From Lepus europaeus (lineage: Eukaryota > Chordata > Mammalia > Lagomorpha > Leporidae): a stretch of DNA of 64,000 bases. Position 1 is the stretch's first letter, and every line of letters starts with the position of its first letter. The notes beneath the pieces were generated by a model that was given only the letters and a program-made list of their open reading frames with translations, was not told the origin of the DNA and did not search any database. This document shows positions 12,630-33,580 of this stretch, piece by piece. The stretch is taken from positions 1,077,701-1,141,700 of the forward strand of contig NW_026909534.1 of the NCBI RefSeq assembly GCF_033115175.1, in the 5' to 3' direction. Position numbers and translations under genes: made by a program.

Positions 12630-12912
12630 GATGTTTAATTAATTTGATAGGTAGTGTTACAGACAGTGAGAGAGACAGAGATAAAGGTCTTCCTTCTGTT
12701 GGTTCACTCCCCAGATGGCCACAATGGCCAGAGCTGCCCTGATCCAAAGCCAGGAGCCAGGAGCTTCTTCCTGGTCTCCACATGGGTACAGGGGCCCAAG
12801 CACTTTGGCCATCTTCCACTGCTTTCCTAGACCACAGCAGAGAGCTGGATTGGAAGAGAAACAGCTGGGACTAGAACTGGATTATCCTACTGCACCATGG
12901 TGCGAGCCTGTT
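12630..12912 (-). mobile_element. CSINE in the decayed finger array
   Basis: It reads gacagagataaaggtcttcc...ctgcaccatggtgcgagcc, a C-repeat complement. Confidence 0.85.
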
Positions 12913-13124
12913 TAATTTCTGGTTATGGTTTTTTCATATCTACTGCACTTGAAGGATATCACCTTTTTTGAGTTGCATATTTATGACAGCCTGAATACCA
13001 TGAAAATATACTTCCACATTCATTACACTCCAAAGAAACCCTTTGTGTGAATTCTCTGATGTATAGTGATCAATTTCTGACAAATGGCTTTTTCTCAAAC
13101 TAATATTTCTAACCTTTCTTCCTT

Positions 13125-13430
13125 TTTTAACAATTTACTTTATTTATTTGAAAGACAGAGTTACAGAGAGAGGTAGAGAGAGAGAGGTCTTCCATTTGCT
13201 GGTTCACTCCCCAGATGGATGCAATGGCTGGAGCTGCAGCAATCAGAAGCCAGTAGCCAGGAGCTTCTTTTGTGTCTCCCATGTGGGTGCAGGGCCATCT
13301 TCTACTGCTTTCCCAGGCCATAGCAGAGAGCTGGATCAGAAGAGGAGCAGCCAGGACTAGAACCAGTGCCCACATGGTATGCCAGTGCTTCAGGCCAGGG
13401 CTTTAACCTACTGTGCCACAGCGCTGGTCC
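13125..13430 (-). mobile_element. CSINE in the decayed finger array
   Basis: It starts tttatttatttgaaagacag and ends gccacagcgctggtcc. Confidence 0.88.
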
Positions 13431-14248
13431 TAATTTTCTTCCTTATGGGAGTGCCTATTGTATGGGATGTAATTTCCAGCAAAAGGCTCTGTCACACGGT
13501 TATGTTGATTTTGGAAAAAGTTCTCTCCCTTGTTCAAACTACATGTGTTATGAGGTATTACTTCTGACAAAAGGCTTTCCCACACTTATTACAAGATTTC
13601 TATCATGTAATCAATTTTCTGATGTTATATTGTGTGATTTTGGTAGAGTTTTCCAACACTCATTCCATTCAGGTTTCTCCCCCATGTGAATTCTGATGTT
13701 TTATGAGGTGTTACTTATGGATAAAGGCTTTTCCATATGCATTAGATCCAAAGTGTTTTCCCCCATATGAATTAGATGATGTGCAATGAGGACTGCATTA
13801 TGGGAAAAAGCTTTCCAAGTCATTATGTCCAAAAGGTTTCTCTTCATGTGAATTTTCTGACGCATTCTGAGATGTGACTTATTGCCAAGGGCTTTTCTAT
13901 AGTCATTGCATTCATGACGTTTCTCCCCAGTGTGAATTCTCTGGTGTGATATGAGCTATGATTTATAACAAAAGGCTTTCCCACACTCATTAGATTCATA
14001 AGGTTTCTTCCCTGTGTGAATTCTGTTTTGATATGAGGTATAATTTATAGAAAAAGGCTTTTCCACAGCCATTACATTTATAATGTTATTTCCCTGTGTG
14101 AATCCTCTGATGCAGTTGGAGTTGGAACTTAAGACCAAAAGTTTTCCCATAGTCACTACACTCATGAAGTTTCAACACTGTGTGCATTCTCTGGTGCATT
14201 ATGAGGTTTGACTTTTGTCCAAAGGCTTTGCCAGTCATTACATTCTTA

Positions 14249-14338
<90 letters not shown>

Positions 14339-14399
14339 CTACCCTGTGTGAATTCTCTACTATGATATGAGGTTTGTCTTTTGTCCAAAGGCTTTTCCA

Positions 14400-22431
<8,032 letters not shown>

Positions 22432-22455
22432 TACACTTCCAGTCAACTATTAACT

Positions 22456-22857
22456 CTGTCACAAAACAAACACTGACAGTTGTGTATGGATATGAAGGAA
22501 AAAGGAAGGATATGGTTTTACATTAGACTTGTTGAGTGTTTAGAAAACCACACAGAAGTATTCAATAGAGTCAAACCCATGATCTATAGGCTGTGAAAAA
22601 TGCCCAAGCTGGAGGGAAACAGGAGGTTCAAATCACAAAGGCCACATCTGTCAAGGGGAATTGCACAGCAGGCTAGAAGAGGGGTAATATTGACTCTTGA
22701 ATGGGTAATGTTAAGGAGAAGTTTGTAAAAGCATTGAGAAAAAAAGGCAAAAAACCCTCAGTGAAACTACAATGGGAATGAACAGAAAAGAATTTCCAGG
22801 AAAACACCATGCATATCACTTCCAATATGTCAGAGAAAAAATACATTAAAAGACAGG
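22456..22857. other. DNA upstream of the KRAB-A exon
   Basis: No upstream coding exon is identified here; probably intron. Confidence 0.45.
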
Positions 22858-23127
22858 GCAGACATTTAGCTTAGTGTTTATGATGCCACCTCAGAGTGCC
22901 TATGTTTGATTTCCAATGCCAGCTTCAGTTCTTAGCTCCCAGATAATGCAGACCTGGGGAAGCTGTGGTGATGTCATCAATGAAGGAGGCCTAGATTCCA
23001 TTCCTCAATCCTGGCTTCAGTTCTACTCCAACTCTGTATGGTATGGTTATCTAGGAAGTGAATTAATGTGTCAAAGCTCTCTATCTCAGTCCATCAACTT
23101 CTTTATCAAGCTAATAAATATTTTTAA
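22858..23127 (+). mobile_element. Old, diverged CSINE
   Basis: The element order is kept (gcttagtgtttatgatgccacc, ctagattccattcc, gaagtgaa) with many changes. Confidence 0.5.
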
Positions 23128-23199
23128 GTAAGAGAGAAAATACGAGTAAGACAAAGAATACAAATTAGCTTTTGCCCTTGTCTATGATTTTTCTACTGA

Positions 23200-23337
23200 T
23201 AAACAATTGAAATAACATTATACATAATTAAAGTGAAAGCAATAGAATTACTTGCCCAAAACATTCAAATGATAAACATTTGAAAGAACATTATACATAA
23301 TTAAAGTGAAAGCAATGCAATTATTTGCCCAAAAAGA
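23200..23337. repeat. Tandem duplication of about 69 bp
   Basis: The two copies share acattatacataattaaagtg and ttgcccaaaa and are separated by a few changes. Confidence 0.8.
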
Positions 23338-23379
23338 GAACCTGGGGATGTCTGCAATACAATCTCCCTGCTCAACATA

Positions 23380-23605
23380 CAATTTAGCTCTCTGCTATGT
23401 CCTAAGAAAGCAGTGGAACATGGTCCAAGTCCTTGGGCCACTGCATCTGCATAGGAGACCCAGCAGCTGTTGGGTCTTGGCTTTGGATCGGCTCAGCTCC
23501 AGCCTTTGCAATAATTTGGAGGGTGAGCCAGCAGATGGAGGACTTTCTCTCTCTCTCTCTGCAACTCTTTCAAGTAAATAAATGAAATCTTAAAACAAAA
23601 ACAAA
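23380..23605 (+). mobile_element. 5'-truncated CSINE
   Basis: It starts at tttagctctctgctatgtcc and ends caagtaaataaatg plus an A-rich tail. Confidence 0.8.
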
Positions 23606-24038
23606 AACAAAACCTCTGGTTTCCTTCTGAACTGAACAGTGGGGAAAAAAAGAATATGATAGAATGAATAAAGAATAATAAGCACATTAACCAAGAAAAC
23701 ATCAGCTTCACTGTGGAGGAATAAACCTGTAAAAGTTGAAATATATAGGAAAATGCACCCACCTATATTAAGTGGCAGAGATTAAACAGAAGTTATCACT
23801 GGTTTAACAAAAGCACTATCTACAAATTTTGTAAAATAATAATGTAAAAGTAAAAAGAGACTTTGAGTGTTCAAATAAATGAAGTTATCAAAGAGATAAG
23901 CATTATGTTGTTATTAAGTTTATACTAAAGAAAATTAACAAATACACATAATGTGTATTTAATGCAGTGCACTTTACCAGTAGTGATTCCAAGTAGCACC
24001 TTTCCCTGTACTTCATCCCTTCACAAAACCCTGGTTTG
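23606..24038. other. AT-rich DNA, nothing recognised
   Basis: No feature found. Confidence 0.5.
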
Positions 24039-24361
24039 GGGCTGGCACTGTGGCCTAGCAGGTAAAGCTGCCGCCTGCAGCACTGGCATCCCATATGGGC
24101 ACTTGTTTGATTCCCAGCTACTCCACTTCTGATCCAGCTTTCTGCTATGGCCTGGGAAAGCAATAGAAGATGTCCCAAGTCCTTGGAGCCCTGAACTTAT
24201 GTGGGAGACCCAGAAGAAGCTCCTGGCTCCTGTCTTTGGATTGGCCAACTCTGGCCATTGCAGCCAACTGGGGAGTGAACCAGTGGATGGAAGACCTCTC
24301 TCTCTCTCTCTGCCTCTCCCTCTCTCTGTGTGTAACTCTTTCAAATAAATCTTTAAAAAAA
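24039..24361 (+). mobile_element. CSINE
   Basis: Complete, ggggctggcactgtggcc to aaataaatctttaaaaaaa. Confidence 0.92.
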
Positions 24362-24435
24362 GACCCTGAATTTCACCATTTCACTTGATTTACCCCCATG
24401 AGATACCAATAAATGTGATAGAAATAGACAATTTG

Positions 24436-24766
24436 TTAAAAGATTTATTTATTTGAAAGAGTTACACAGAGAGAGAAGGAGAATCAGAGAGAGAGAGGGA
24501 GAAAGAGAGGTCTTTGAACCGCAGGTTCACTCCCCAGATGGCTGCAATGTCTGGAGCTGTGTAGATTCGAAGATAGGAGCCAGGAGCTTCTTCCAGGTCT
24601 TCCACATGGGGGCAGGGGCCCAAGGACTTGGGCCATCTTCTACTGCTTTCCCAGGCTGTAGTAAAGAGCCAAATCAGAAGTGGAGCAACCGAGTCTCAAA
24701 CTGGCACCCATATGGGATGCTGGCACTGCAGGCGGTGGCTTTACCTGCTATGCCACAGCACCAGCC
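24436..24766 (-). mobile_element. CSINE
   Basis: Perfect 17-bp duplication AGAAATAGACAATTTGT on both sides. Confidence 0.93.
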
Positions 24767-25153
24767 CCAGAAATAGACAATTTGTAAAGTATTTGCCTTC
24801 TCAGGTTTTCTTTTTCTGACAGTTATCTTCTGAAAAACCTTCCTGTTGAAGAGATGGTATGTAGCCAAGATTCACCACAAACCCAAGACACTTAAGTGAA
24901 GTCTCAATCAGTTCCCCAAATGATGAAACTCTCATTTCTGCTCTCAGACTGATCATAGGAATTGTCCAGCTGAGTGAAGCCCATAACACAGAGTTAGAAC
25001 TGCAAATCAAATGGCTATTTGCTAAGCCATTGTGTTTTCTGATTTGTCCTACATCAAATGCTGATACATACAAGTAAGTATGGCAGAAAGTTGAATTACA
25101 TGCAAACTACAATGCATACAACTTCAAAATTTCATTTAGAAGTTCCCATAAAA
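24767..25153. other. Apparently unique DNA
   Basis: Nothing recognised. Confidence 0.5.
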
Positions 25154-25470
25154 CAGGCCCAGCATTGTCACATAGCAAGAAAACCTGCCATCTGCAATGC
25201 AAGCACCCCATGTGGGCACTGGTTCATGTTCTGGCTGTTCTGCTTTTGATCCAGCTTCCTGCTGTTGGCCTGAGAAAAGCAATGGAAGATGATCCAAGTA
25301 CTTGGGCAAATGCTACCAATGTGGGAGACCCAGAAGAAGATCTTGGTTCCTGGCCTCATTCTGTCCCAGCCCTGCTTAATGCGGTCATCTGTGATGTGAA
25401 CAAGCAGAAGGAAGATCTCTCTGGGTCTCTCCTCTATATACAATACTTTCAAATAAATTTTTAAAAAACT
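25154..25470 (+). mobile_element. CSINE, diverged
   Basis: From caggcccagcattgtcacatagc to caaataaatttttaaaaaac. Confidence 0.8.
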
Positions 25471-25805
25471 TAGAAAAAAGCTCCTATAAACACAATTTTG
25501 CCTATCAATTAGACCTTAGAAAAGCTGCTGATACTAAAAAAAAAAAAAAAAGTCCTGAGATTCACACAAATAAATTATCTGGAGACCATAAGGTTGTTCT
25601 TCACATTTCGGCTTATATATGGTCATTGTGTTCTTTTGGTTTATATTTTAAGAAGCTTATTATCACATGAATCTGATTTAATATAATTTTACTATTTCAG
25701 AAAGCAGGATAAAGGTTCACAGTAATTTTCTGTAGCTGCATGTATACTGTATATTGTTCAAGAATAAATTACTGAAAGGGGGAAAATTTTATGATATGCT
25801 TTTTG
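25471..25805. other. AT-rich DNA, nothing recognised
   Basis: A 17-base A run lies near 25540; no other feature. Confidence 0.5.
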
Positions 25806-25859
25806 TTTTTTTTAAAAGATTTATTTATTTATTTGAAAGTCAAAGTTACACAAAGAGAG

Positions 25860-25894
<35 letters not shown>

Positions 25895-26136
25895 CTTCCA
25901 TCCAATGGCTCACTCTACAAATGGCTGCAATGGCTGGAGCTGCACCAATCTGAAGCCAGGAGCTTCTTCTGGGTCTCCTACATGGATGCAGGGACCCAAG
26001 GACTTGAGCCATCTTCTACTGCTTTCCCAGGCCATAGCTGGATCAGAAATGGAGCAGCCAAGTCTTGAACCCATGCCCATATGGGATGTGGGTGCTTCAG
26101 GCCAGGGCATTAACCCACTGTGCCACAGCACTGGCC
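25806..26136 (-). mobile_element. CSINE with (GA)n
   Basis: ATGATATGCTTTTTG duplicated on both sides; a GA run at about 25862-25891. Confidence 0.93.
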
Positions 26137-27343
26137 TCATGATATGCTTTTTGAAGTCACACTCCAAACAGCATTAGGAACAAAAGGGAAGACATGCTCA
26201 GGGAAGTTTTCTAAAGCAGTATTGTTTGAACTGGTGATAATTTCTGAAATGGATCTGAAAAATAAATGTTTTTTAATTAAGTGTGGCAAGATAGAGAACA
26301 TTAGACAGAAGTTAGGGTGCCGGGTATTTACAAATCATGTGACATTACTCAAACCACTTTTCTCCTGAAATACAATTTGTTTCATTTTTTTACAGAGATC
26401 CTAGCAAAACTTCTTTGAGCTACCAGGAAGGACTATTAGAATACAGAGGGCAGCAGCATAGCCCAGGTACCAAGTATATGACAGACTAGGTTTCACAGAC
26501 CTCCATTTCTAGAGATCCTGGTAGTGGAATGAAGTAATGCGCATGTGGTAGGAAGCCGTGCAGATGGTGACTCTCAGATATGAGAGGTTATCCCTCCACC
26601 CCAGGCTACATCCTTAAGACCACTGTCTTCTAATCCATTCATGCCTCTCTTTTGAATGCTGGTCCAGAACTTCTATTACCACCAAGTCTTGAAAATAATG
26701 GATGAGGTAAGGTAATATCAAGTATATCTTGCTCACTCTGGTCAGTATGATCCATAACTGCTTGGACCATGCAACTAGGATCTTTACATTTCAATGACTC
26801 TTGTCTCTGCTCTGAGCCTTGAGGTGTTGTCTCAGAGAGCATTAAGTTGTATTCTGTTAGAAAAGATTCCTATGTGTGGAGCTCCCTTCTTCAAATACCA
26901 TAACAATTACTAACTTCCAAAGGAAATGGGACTGTCCCCCAGTACCCAAACTTCCATGTTCCCAGAAACTAGGTATTGTATAAGTTCAGTAACCTCAAAT
27001 GAGTAGCACTGGACAGGCTATACAGTGTAGGATACCAGAAACTTCATTTAAAGAAGATACACCAGAAACCCTATAAATGCAATTGCAACACAGTGTAAGT
27101 CAGCCTGCACACATCTCACAGTAAGGATATTTCATTAGTATTGCTGCTACGCTCATCTTAGAGATGAGTAAACAGTGACAGAGGTGCAACCTACATTCAG
27201 CTCATATACAATTCAGCTCAAATTGTCTGAACACCCATCTCCAGCCCATGGCCATCTTGTATGAGACCAGTTGTCTACAGAAATTTTAGAACCCCTTTCT
27301 GTATACCTAGAGATCCACTGGACTTCTATCAGACACATCATCT
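26137..27343. other. About 1.2 kb without recognised features
   Basis: No SINE or L1. A 67-codon minus frame at 26639-26842 has protein-like composition, but no homologue comes to mind. Confidence 0.45.
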
Positions 27344-27671
27344 TTTTTTTAAAAAAGATTTATTTTTATTTATTTGACAGGCAGAGTTACAGAGAGAGGT
27401 AGAGACAGAGAGAGAGGTCTTTCATCCACGGGTTCACTTCCTAGATGGCCGCAAAGGAGCTGTGCCAATCTGAAGCAAAGAGCCAGGAGCTTCTTCTGGG
27501 TCTCCCATGTGGGTGCAGGGGCCCAAAGACTTGGGCTATCTTCTACTGCTATCCCAGGCCATAGCAGAGAGCTGGATCAGAAGAGGAGCAGCCGGGATTA
27601 GAACTGGTACCCATATGGGATGCTGGCACTTCAGGCCAGGGCATTAACCTGCTGAGCCACAGCGCTAGTCC
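27344..27671 (-). mobile_element. CSINE
   Basis: Poly-T/aaaaaagatttattttta to gccacagcgctagtcc; CATCATCT flanks it. Confidence 0.92.
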
Positions 27672-28676
27672 CTCATCATCTGACAAAAAAAAAAAATGCT
27701 TGAAAATCCAACATTATTCATCCCTTCTATGGCTTTGGAACTGAGGATCTACCACTGGTATCCTTTCTTGAACCAGCCAAGGTCTATAAGGGTGTACCTG
27801 AATGAGAAATTATAATGTCTCCGATCTACAACTGCACCTTTGCCACCAAGAGACCAGAACCAGTCCTTCTCTACAAAGTTCCTTTTACCCCCACACTAAC
27901 ATTCACAGACATAGAAACCAATCACACAGTTCTTGAGCAATATGGGGACAGCTTCAGGACCAGAAATTCTCTAAAGATGGTGGGAGTGATTGCAATGGCA
28001 TATGCTGAGAAGGACAACAAAGGAGACTTTCCATCATCTTTCCCTGTTGACAGCATGGGCAGATGAAGCTACCTTCCCTGTAAAACAGTGCACACCTCCA
28101 TTAGGAAGAAAACTGCTGGAAAATCAACCTCTTAGGATACAGTGGGCATACCTAAAAACGTGTGTAACCACATGAAGTGCTCACATAATATTCCAATTCC
28201 TCATTAATTCCTGGCTTGGCAAATACATTTGAAAGAAACATACTATAAGTGGAGAAATTAAAATGTGGAAAGAAGTTTTGGAAATTGTCATTAAATATAG
28301 TATTTTTTTTTTCAATTCTCATAATTAAATTGTGGTTCTAAAACCCTCAAATACTTCTACAGGTTTTTAGAAAAACCCTCCAAGGACACTTTTTAACTTT
28401 AGCATTTAAAGAAGAAAATAATATCCCTGAATAAATCATTTTTAATCCTTTAAAATGATGCTTGATCTTACCTAGTAAAACAATTTGTGGACCATCAATG
28501 GATCATATTTCACAGTAAAATAGTAATAATTTGGTGGATTAATATTGTTGGAAAACAGCATGAATGCCTTGTAAAATCTTTGTGAATATTTAAAAATGCA
28601 CTATCTAGTAATTCTTTACCCCAAACATCCTGAAATTCATCTACCCATCACATCCAGTTATCTGTATATTTTCTTT
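27672..28676. other. About 1 kb without recognised features
   Basis: An 83-codon plus frame at 27815-28066 is not recognisable; AT-rich after 28200. Confidence 0.45.
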
Positions 28677-28707
28677 TTCTTTTTTTTTTTTTTTGACAGG
28701 CAGAGTG

Positions 28708-28749
<42 letters not shown>

Positions 28750-29022
28750 TCTTCCTTTGCCATTGGTTCACCCTCCAATGGCCGCTGCGGCTGGTGCACT
28801 GCGCTGATCCGAAGGCAGGAGCCAGGTGCTTATCCTGGTCTCCCATGGGGTGCAGGGCCCAAGCACTTGGGCCATCCTCCACTGCACTCCCGGACCACAG
28901 CAGAGAGCTGGCCTGGAAGAGGGGCAACCAGGACAGAATCCGGTGCCCCGACCAGGGCTAGAACCTGGTGTGCCAGCGCCGCAAGGTGGAGGATTAGCCT
29001 ATTGAGCCACGGCGTCGGCCAA
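28677..29022 (-). mobile_element. CSINE, young-looking
   Basis: Poly-T, gacaggcagagtggacag, a GA run at 28716-28745, ending ccacggcgtcggcc; TTATCTGTATATTTT duplicated. Confidence 0.93.
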
Positions 29023-29699
29023 TTATCTGTATATTTTTAACAAAGCTATATTTAAAAAAAAAAAAAAAACAAAAAACACCTGCACTTAAGTAGTGGTTGC
29101 TGCCACAAATTAGGCAGGAGAAAAATATTAGGGTGTCATGGAGCTCCTGCTTTTACTTCTCTTCTTGTCTAAATGAGAGTTGGCATGAAATTATAGTCAA
29201 ACTCTTGAGGGTTTGTGTGATGGTCTCATGGGCCATTGACTGTTGGCCCACAGCTATTGATCATTTTTTTCTATAGATAGTGTATTAATTGTGCTATTCA
29301 AATGCCTATACCATCATTGATCTGGTAATTGCCTTTCAGTGACTTCATTCTACAAATTGAGGGACCTCAGTTTTGAACTTCTATCTTATTTAGCTTCATC
29401 TCAGACCCAGAAGAAAATTATTGCTTAGTTCCCAGCATCATACAATGTAAACAGAAAATGAAGTTGTAGGCATCAAACAAGAATAGTATAATGAAATAGT
29501 GGATTGCCTTGTCCTTACTAAAAATTATTGCTCCCTATATTGGTAGGCACACACTTCTGACAGCAGGAGTTGCTGATTTTAGAATTATGGTTGTGAATTC
29601 TGCGGGGATTCCTGAGAAGAAAGTGGGAAGGCAGCATGCAACACTCAACTGTTGTTGATTGATCTTTTACAACTCATTTCCTCTCACTGGTTTTTAAAT
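29023..29699. other. Apparently unique DNA
   Basis: Nothing recognised apart from a poly-A at about 29055. Confidence 0.5.
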
Positions 29700-30018
29700 A
29701 CCTTTTTTTTTTTTTATTTGACAGGTAGAGTTATAGTGAGAGAGAGAACAGAGAGAAAGATATTTCTTCTGTTGGTTCACTCTCCAAATGGCCGCTATGT
29801 CCAGCACTGTGCTAATCCAAAGCCAGGAGCCAGGTGCTTCTTCGTGGTCTCCCATGCGGGTGCAGGGGACCAAGCACTTGGCCATCCTCCACCACCCTCC
29901 TGGGCTACAGCAGAGAACTGGACTGGAAGAGGGGCAACTAGGATTAGAACCCAGTGCTGATATGGGATGCTGGCACTGTAGGTGCAGGATTAACCAAGTG
30001 AGCCATGGGTCCAACCCC
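29700..30018 (-). mobile_element. CSINE
   Basis: Poly-T, atttgacaggtagagttatag, ending gagccatgggtccaacccc. Confidence 0.9.
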
Positions 30019-30279
30019 TATATACACCTTCTGAGTAATGACCAGCATTTATACTTTCAAGCACTTAGAAATAGGATCTCTAATACTTGATTTTACTGAA
30101 TCAATAATGAAAAATATAGTCCCTAAGAAAAAAAGAGTGATGATCACAGAGTGAAACTAATTCAGGATCTGACAAGGACTAAATTTGAGGTCAAGGTTGA
30201 GCTACTATCACTAATAGAAATATCACTACTAGAAACAATCAGTGTTGTCTGATCAAGTTTTACTAGATGAGAATGGCAT

Positions 30280-30425
30280 TCCATATTTGTGCCAGTTTGT
30301 GTCCCAATCTCTCCACTCCTGATCCAGCTCCCTGCTATTGAACCTGGGAAAATAGCAGCAAAAGATGGCCCATGTATGTGGGCCTCTGCCCACACCACAG
30401 AGCCAGCCCTAATAAATCTTATTAA
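30280..30425 (+). mobile_element. CSINE fragment with internal deletion
   Basis: Reads tgatccagctccctgctattg ... gatggcccatgtatgtgggc and jumps to a tail-like aataaatctta. Confidence 0.55.
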
Positions 30426-31009
30426 AAACCTAAAGAAGGAAAATGTAAAATGTATAAATTATAGTTTATATAGGTGTAAATTTCTGAAAAATATATAAAT
30501 TCATCCTTTTAGACATCTAAAATTTATTTTTAAATTATTTAATTAAAAAAGATAGAGACATTGATATAAGAATCAGCATAAGACATCAACTTTTCCAGGT
30601 TCTAGATGCATTTATTCACAGAGTTTCATAGGTGTAGCCAGTAATGTGGCTCAAATAACAGTCTTACCCAGGGGATCCCACTAAATTTAAACAGGGTACT
30701 CAATACCATTTTAGAAAAGTTCCAAAATATGTATCAGAAGAAAAAATAATTTATTTGGTACATCTCATTTTAACTATAGTATCACCTAACTTTCCAATAG
30801 TCAGATGTACTCAGAAAATCCCACAGGTGGGAGAGAAGGCCTAACACAGCAATTATTAAAATAAAAATTTTAAGCTACAACTTAACTAGGAAAATAACAC
30901 TCCACAGGTCCCAAACTAGAATAATTAAGATGACATAATAAAAGGAAACTCAATGTCTTCATGCATTAAAATTTATTACATTAGACTTAATTAACAAAAA
31001 GGTGATTAT
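30426..31009. other. AT-rich DNA before the ERV relic
   Basis: Nothing recognised; it may belong to the same provirus. Confidence 0.4.
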
Positions 31010-32250
31010 TCCAGCTCGTTCCCACTTAGCAGCCCAATTGTTCCTGTTGGATCTGGAAAAAAGTAAATGGCATCTCATGGTAGATTACTAAAATCTTAAT
31101 GCTATATGCCATCGATTATGTCTACCACACTTTATATCCAATATCTAATATTAACATATCTGATGCCTCTTAATACAAAAATGACCTGTCAACTATTACA
31201 AAAGTGGCAAATGTGTTTTTCAAGGCTTTTCCAACAGCCCCTTAGTCTAGTTTGCCTTCACTTTGGAAAGACACTTCTTCTAGGGTATACACAAGCATCT
31301 CATTGACTTTGCCATCAAACACAATTTTTGCAAAGAGTTTACCCACCTTTTATCAGGAGCACAGAATATATCACATTGATGACTTCCTCCCTGAATGAGA
31401 CTGTTTGACACACTTGTGCAGAACATACTATGCTAATACCTTTTAGTCCTTCCTGGGTTTTGGTGCAATGCATGCCTCATTTAAAAAATTAATTGTCATG
31501 GATGCTACAAATCAGCCCAGCTTATATGGCCCCCCTTCCAATGAAAAGTGCTAAAATCAGTCAAATTAAACCATGTAGGCACTATCATTAGTGCTCTCAG
31601 TGACTTCTTCACTTGTGGAGCTCATACGCCTTCTAAATTCTTTGCATCATCTATGATATCCATTACTTCTCAAGGGCTGTGACACAAGAAATAACCTCTC
31701 TTGGAACCTTGCTATGTGCCAGTAAAATTAAATTAGATGGCTATTAAGTGTGCTATACTGGAAAAACAGTCACCTGCACACCTTGAGCCTGTGATTCTAC
31801 AAACCTTGATGTCTAGTAGGACTTTGGCCATGGATATATAGCAGTAAAATGTGAGGATGGCTACTAAGGCCTCCTTAATAAATGATGGACCCAAAACTTG
31901 GCATACCCCATTTGGCAAAGGGGACGGCTTCCAGTGTCTACTATCTATGTCCAGATGCCAGGGTACTGCAGGAGGTCACTATTCTAACAATAAAAAAGAA
32001 AAACCATTTAAGTTCAGCTGGACACCATTCTGCTGACTGTTGATCTCATTACTATTAATCTAGATGCCTTCACTGGTGACAATCCAGAGACCCAAAGTAG
32101 TCACAGCCATTATCTGCTAACAAAAGCTCAAACCAAGAGTTATGGATTTATATCTGTTATAACACAATTCCTCAGAACCCATCTAGTCCAAACCTTGAGA
32201 GTTGGAAGCTGTTATACTTGGCCCGCCCATAAATAGGATGTTAATTTTGC
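31010..32250 (+). pseudogene. ERV pol (reverse transcriptase) relic
   Basis: Frame-broken translation shows retroviral RT-like blocks: a start like SPIVPVGSGKK near 31033, a WRMVDY-like block near 31070, and YHIDDFLP at about 31368 at the catalytic Asp-Asp position. Downstream to about 32.25 kb the DNA may be RNase H or integrase relic but I cannot assign it. Stops and frameshifts occur every few dozen codons, so it is inactive. No LTRs are seen next to it. Confidence 0.55.
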
Positions 32251-32312
32251 CAGATGGGTTCTATATTCTTGTACTGCAAGGAGGATGTCACAGATATTGA
32301 TGCTCCAAACTT

Positions 32313-32540
32313 ATCCAGCTCCCTGCTTATGTGTCTGGGAAAGCCACAAAGGATTGCCCAAATGCTTGGGCCCCTGAACCCATGTGATATCTGGAAGAAG
32401 CTCCTATCTTATGAGATCAGCCTGGTCTAGCCCCAGTCATTGCGGCCATTTTGGAGGAGAACAAACCAGAAGGAAGATCAGTCTCTCCCTTTCTCACTCT
32501 AACACTGCCTTTCAAATATATAAATAAATCTTTTAAAATG
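32313..32540 (+). mobile_element. 5'-truncated CSINE
   Basis: From ccagctccctgcttatgtgtctggg to atataaataaatcttttaaaa. Confidence 0.75.
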
Positions 32541-32616
32541 TAATCATTTCAATAGATTCCTCAGTGCTCAATCATGATGACTTTTACTATCTTAAGGACA
32601 TTTTCATTTCTTTGTT

Positions 32617-33235
32617 AAAGATCTGTTTATTTGAAAGGCAGAGATGGAGCTGGTGTTTTGCAGCAGTATGCAAAGCTGCCATCTGTTATACTGGCATCCC
32701 ATATAGGCAACAGTTCAAGTCCCACTTGTTCCACTTCTGATTTAGCTTTATGCTAATGGTCTGATAAAGAGTGGAAGATGGCCCAAGTACTTGGGCTCCT
32801 GCCACCCCCATTGGTGACTCAGAAGAAGCTCCTGTTTTCAACCTGGCCCTACACTGGCCATTAGAGCCACCAGGGGAGTGAACCAGATGATGGAAGATCT
32901 CTCTATGTCTCTCTCTCTCCCTGTAACTGTGACTTTCAATTAAACAAATAACTTTTAAAATGATTTTAAAAAGGGCAGAGAAACACACAGAAAGTGGGTG
33001 GGGAGAGAGAGGCAGAGAGGTCTTCCATATGTTGGTTCACTCTCTAAATGTCTGCAACAGCTATGGCTGGACCAGGCTCTCAGGTCCACTAATAAGTAGT
33101 AGATCTTGCACTTAGCTAAAAGAACTGAAGAATTTGAACCACTACCCCATGATTCCCAGAGATATTAAGCAGGAACCTGGTTTGGAAGTGGAACACTGAA
33201 AACTTAGATTAGCACTGTAATATAGAATGTGGGCA
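32617..33235 (-). mobile_element. Old CSINE split by a younger one
   Basis: Tail piece 32617-32645 and body 32966-33235 belong to one minus element; the plus SINE sits between AAAGGCAGA-like repeats. Confidence 0.65.
32646..32965 (+). mobile_element. CSINE nested in the minus SINE
   Basis: From ggagctggtgttttgcagc to aataacttttaaaatga. Confidence 0.82.
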
Positions 33236-33580
33236 TCACATACAATGATCAACAAATCAGAAAACCTAGAAGAAATCAAGAAACATACTAGATAACAAAA
33301 TTGAGTCATGAAGACATATAGAAAACCTAAACAAACCAAAAACCAAGACAGAGATTGAATCAGTAACAAAAACCCTCCAAAGAAAAGCCCAAGACCAGAA
33401 AGCATCACTGCTAATCTACCAGACTTTTAAAACAGAATCAATTTCAATTCTTCTTAAGCTATTCAAAACAATTGAAAGAGAAGAGTATTCCCAAACTCCT
33501 TCTATTTGGCCAGTGTCACCTTATTTTCTAAACCAGAAAATGATACAGTAGAGAAAGAGAATTAAAGAACAATATCTCTG

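Noticed and set aside
27815..28066. 83-codon plus frame with protein-like composition
   Set aside because: Considered as a processed pseudogene, but I could name no parent gene and saw no target duplication or poly-A.
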